Shown here: positions 62,081 to 64,000 of the stretch, one piece after another
Layout of the letters: the number at the start of each line of letters is the position of its first letter
Position numbering within the stretch: position 1 is the stretch's first letter
NCBI RefSeq assembly: GCF_011064595.1
Contig: NZ_JAALJI010000013.1
Span: 62,001 to 126,000, forward strand
Direction of reading: 5' to 3'
DNA: 64,000 nt
From: Paludisphaera soli
GTDB lineage: Bacteria; Planctomycetota; Planctomycetia; Isosphaerales; Isosphaeraceae
The notes under the pieces: generated by a model
The model's database searches: none
Told to the model about the DNA's origin: nothing
What the model saw: only the letters and a program-made list of their open reading frames with translations
Translations under genes and position numbers: made by a program

Positions 62081-62692
62081 TCAGGCCGACGGTTCGTCGG
62101 CCTCGGGCTCGTCGACTTCCTCCTCCTCATCAGCGTCATCGGGCGCGTGGTCGGCCGGCGTCGGCGAGGGGTCGGGGAGGCTCTCGATCGGTGCGGGGGG
62201 GGCGTCGTCGCGCCAGGGGACCTGCGGCGCGTCGCCCCAGATCTCCTCGAGCGCGTAGTAGGTCCGGCCGTCGCCCGAGAACAGGTGGACGACGAAATCG
62301 CCGTAGTCGATGAGGATCCAGCGGCCTTCCTCGGAGCCCTCCATGCCGAGCTTCAGCTCGCCAAGCTTCTTCATCTCGGCGTCGATCTCGATGGCGATGG
62401 AGTTCGCCTGGCGGCGCGAGGTCGCCGTGGCGATCACGAAGTAGTCGAGCAGGGGGGTCGCCTTGCGGAGGTCCAGGATCTGGATGTCCTTGGCCCGGTT
62501 GTCGTCGGCGATTCGCGCGGCGAGCCTGGCGTGGGCGAGGGCGCGGGCCAGCCGGTCCGGGTTCCGGCGCTCGACCGCCTCGGGGACGGTCGCGTCCTGG
62601 GCCTCGCGGATGGAGCGCGTCTTGATCGCGCGGGTGCGGGCCGTCGGCGCCGAGGGCTCCGGGGTTTCCGACGCGGGGAGATTCTCAGACAT
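62081..62692 (-). CDS. rsfS: Ribosome silencing factor RsfS with acidic tail
   Basis: A homologue of RsfS/YbeB, which binds uL14 and blocks subunit joining in slow growth. The conserved core is about residues 55-165: HARLAARIADDNRAKDIQIL, PLLDYFVIATATSRRQANSI, EGRWILIDYGDFVVHLF and RTYYALEEIWGDAPQVPW. Both ends are extended: about 50 polar residues at the N terminus and an acidic tail (DDADEEEEVDEPEADEPS). The ATG at 62692 is preferred because AGGAAG lies six bases upstream; a frame start at 62794 is less likely. It is upstream of argS on the same strand. Confidence 0.92.
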   Translation of the reverse strand: MSENLPASETPEPSAPTARTRAIKTRSIREAQDATVPEAVERRNPDRLARALAHARLAARIADDNRAKDIQILDLRKATPLLDYFVIATATSRRQANSIAIEIDAEMKKLGELKLGMEGSEEGRWILIDYGDFVVHLFSGDGRTYYALEEIWGDAPQVPWRDDAPPAPIESLPDPSPTPADHAPDDADEEEEVDEPEADEPSA

Positions 62693-62881
62693 TCCGGCTT
62701 CCTGAAGAGGTGCGGTCCGGGCCTCTCTCGGCGAACCGCTGGTTTCGTCGAACGCGCCGCTCGCGGCGGGGCCGCGGACCTGGTCGCTGGTCATGCGAGG
62801 GCGAGGCCCGAGGCCGCGATCCTCGCGGGGCCGTCCATCCAGCTTAATCGAAGGGGACCCCGCCTGACCACCGGGACCGTC

Positions 62882-64000
62882 TCAACTTGCAGGTGACGGG
62901 CCGTCTTGCAGGCGGTCGCTGCACTGCTGGAGGATCTGTCGGGCGACCTGGTTCGGGTTGTATCCCCCCGGCAGTCGGAGCAGCGGCTTGGCGTAGTCGT
63001 CGCAGAAGGTCTTCACCTCGCCGAAGGAGTGGCTGGACCAGCGGATCGCCAGGATCACCAGGGCCACGTCGGGACGGGCGACCGAGGGCTCGAATCGCTC
63101 GATCGACTCGTGCTCGCGGGTCTCGATCCAGATCAGGTCGGAGAGGCCCAGTGCGGACTTGAGCGCGGCGTGGGCCTCGGGCCTCCGAGCCCCGCCGATG
63201 ATCACCACGGCCTTGCCGGCGAGCAGTCGGGCCGCCTCGGCGACCTCGGCGGTCGGGGCCTCGGGCACCTCGGGAGCCGAGTCCGGCCGGCGGGCCGCCA
63301 GGTAGCGGTCGACCTCGCGAAGGACCATCCCCAGGCTTTTCGGCGGCTCGCCGAGATCGGGCATGCGGTCGAGGATCGGCAGCAGGGTCTCGCGGATCTC
63401 CACGCTGCTGGGAGGCTCGCCCGCGTCGATCAGGTCGACGATCGTCGCCAGGATCTTATTCCAGTCGTGGGCGTCGCCCTGGTCCGCGTCGATCCTCCGC
63501 GCGTGGTAACGAAGCCGGCTGATCAACGACTTGCGCTTCTTCCCCTGCCGGAGCACGTCTTGCATGCCGGCGTCCAGCTCCTCGATTCGGACCTGGACGC
63601 GAGGATGGGAGGACGGCGAGGCCGGGTCGTCGAGCCTCATGTAGCGACGGATGTAGATCTGCTCCCGCGCCGCCACTCCGCGGAGCCAGTCGTAGGCCGC
63701 GAACTGGTCGGGATCCTTGCGGCCGTCGATCCGCTCGATCGCGACACGGAGCGCGGACTGAGCCTCGGCCAGCAGGTCGAGCGCCGGCTCGAAAAACCTT
63801 CGGTTCGCTTCCACGTCGGGCAGCATCCCGCGCACCAGGGAGACCCCGTCCGCGACCGCGTCGAAGCAGCCGGCGGCGTCCTCGTGCAGCGTGGGGATGC
63901 GTGGGACGCTGAAGTCGGGCGTGTTCATCCAAAGAAAGCAATCGATGCCCCGGGCCCGGTCGAGGATCTCCCGGTCCCTGGGGGCGATCTCGAAGGTGAA
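62882..64000 (-). CDS. DUF2325-like protein (5' end outside window)
   Basis: The coding frame is open to base 64000 on the minus strand. The first ATG inside the window is at 63928, but it has no ribosome site and the 24 codons upstream keep strong G/C third positions, so the gene probably starts outside. The N-terminal and middle parts are helical (a VRIEELDAGMQDVLRQGKKR coiled segment). The C-terminal ~100 residues match DUF2325: AVVIIGGARRPEAHAALKSA, PDVALVILAIRWSSHSFGEV and YAKPLLRLPGGYNPNQVARQ. Function is unknown. It is upstream of rsfS on the same strand, with a 189-base gap. Confidence 0.72.
   Translation of the reverse strand, partial: FTFEIAPRDREILDRARGIDCFLWMNTPDFSVPRIPTLHEDAAGCFDAVADGVSLVRGMLPDVEANRRFFEPALDLLAEAQSALRVAIERIDGRKDPDQFAAYDWLRGVAAREQIYIRRYMRLDDPASPSSHPRVQVRIEELDAGMQDVLRQGKKRKSLISRLRYHARRIDADQGDAHDWNKILATIVDLIDAGEPPSSVEIRETLLPILDRMPDLGEPPKSLGMVLREVDRYLAARRPDSAPEVPEAPTAEVAEAARLLAGKAVVIIGGARRPEAHAALKSALGLSDLIWIETREHESIERFEPSVARPDVALVILAIRWSSHSFGEVKTFCDDYAKPLLRLPGGYNPNQVARQILQQCSDRLQDGPSPAS

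Noticed and set aside
1-64000. CRISPR arrays, rRNA genes, tRNA genes and insertion sequences
   Set aside because: I looked for regular repeats with spacers, tRNA T-loop GGTTCGAATCC-type cores and transposase motifs and saw none. Without a covariance search, a diverged tRNA could be missed.

Overview
This window is high-GC DNA (strong G/C bias at third codon positions) that reads as a planctomycete chromosome, most likely from the Isosphaeraceae group. The assignment rests on gene content: a PSD1-type cytochrome gene (DUF1549/DUF1553) followed by a DUF1501 gene, LpxC and Skp for a Gram-negative envelope, archaeal-type C1 genes (fae, mtdB), Tat-exported sugar isomerases, a DUF4091 protein, YVTN-propeller cytochromes and a serine/threonine kinase relic. 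I see no prophage, insertion sequence, CRISPR array, rRNA or tRNA.

Layout. 1-7.2 kb (minus): lpxC (cut by the window edge), a Skp/OmpH-like protein, an ArsR-type regulator, dapA, pdxJ and a PcrA/UvrD helicase. 7.3-20 kb: acpS, topA with five C-terminal zinc ribbons, a SurA/PpiD-like membrane-anchored protein, a glycosyltransferase-like/DUF4912 protein paired with a GH57-like protein, two small membrane proteins and der. 19.5-31.7 kb, carbohydrate and nucleoside metabolism: two Tat-exported TIM-barrel isomerases, a DUF4091 protein, a sialidase-fold protein, an MFS exporter, and a tightly packed operon of nucleoside hydrolase plus ribose-type ABC transporter. 32-40.3 kb: DEAD-box RNA helicase, a kinase pseudogene with an internal deletion, a three-gene CBM9/DUF1501/PSD1 set, yqeY and a small conserved gene.

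40.7-51.2 kb is the most unusual part. It encodes a 1021-residue di-haem c-type cytochrome, a 1589-residue fusion of a GMC flavin oxidoreductase with a polytopic patatin-like lipase, and a membrane-tailed DUF4331-like protein whose start overlaps the fusion's stop; an SMP-30-type lactonase follows. I read this as a membrane-associated module that releases and oxidises a lipid-like substrate and passes electrons to a periplasmic cytochrome. That is an inference, and I know of no described system with this make-up.

51.3-54.6 kb: mtdB and fae (tetrahydromethanopterin-linked formaldehyde oxidation), a small secreted cysteine protein and an ATP-grasp enzyme. 54.6-60.3 kb: an ethanolamine catabolism operon (eutB, permease, eutC) joined by two 4-base overlaps, with a YVTN-propeller di-haem cytochrome just upstream; no microcompartment or eutA genes are in view. 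60.3-64 kb: argS, rsfS and a DUF2325-like protein that runs off the right edge.
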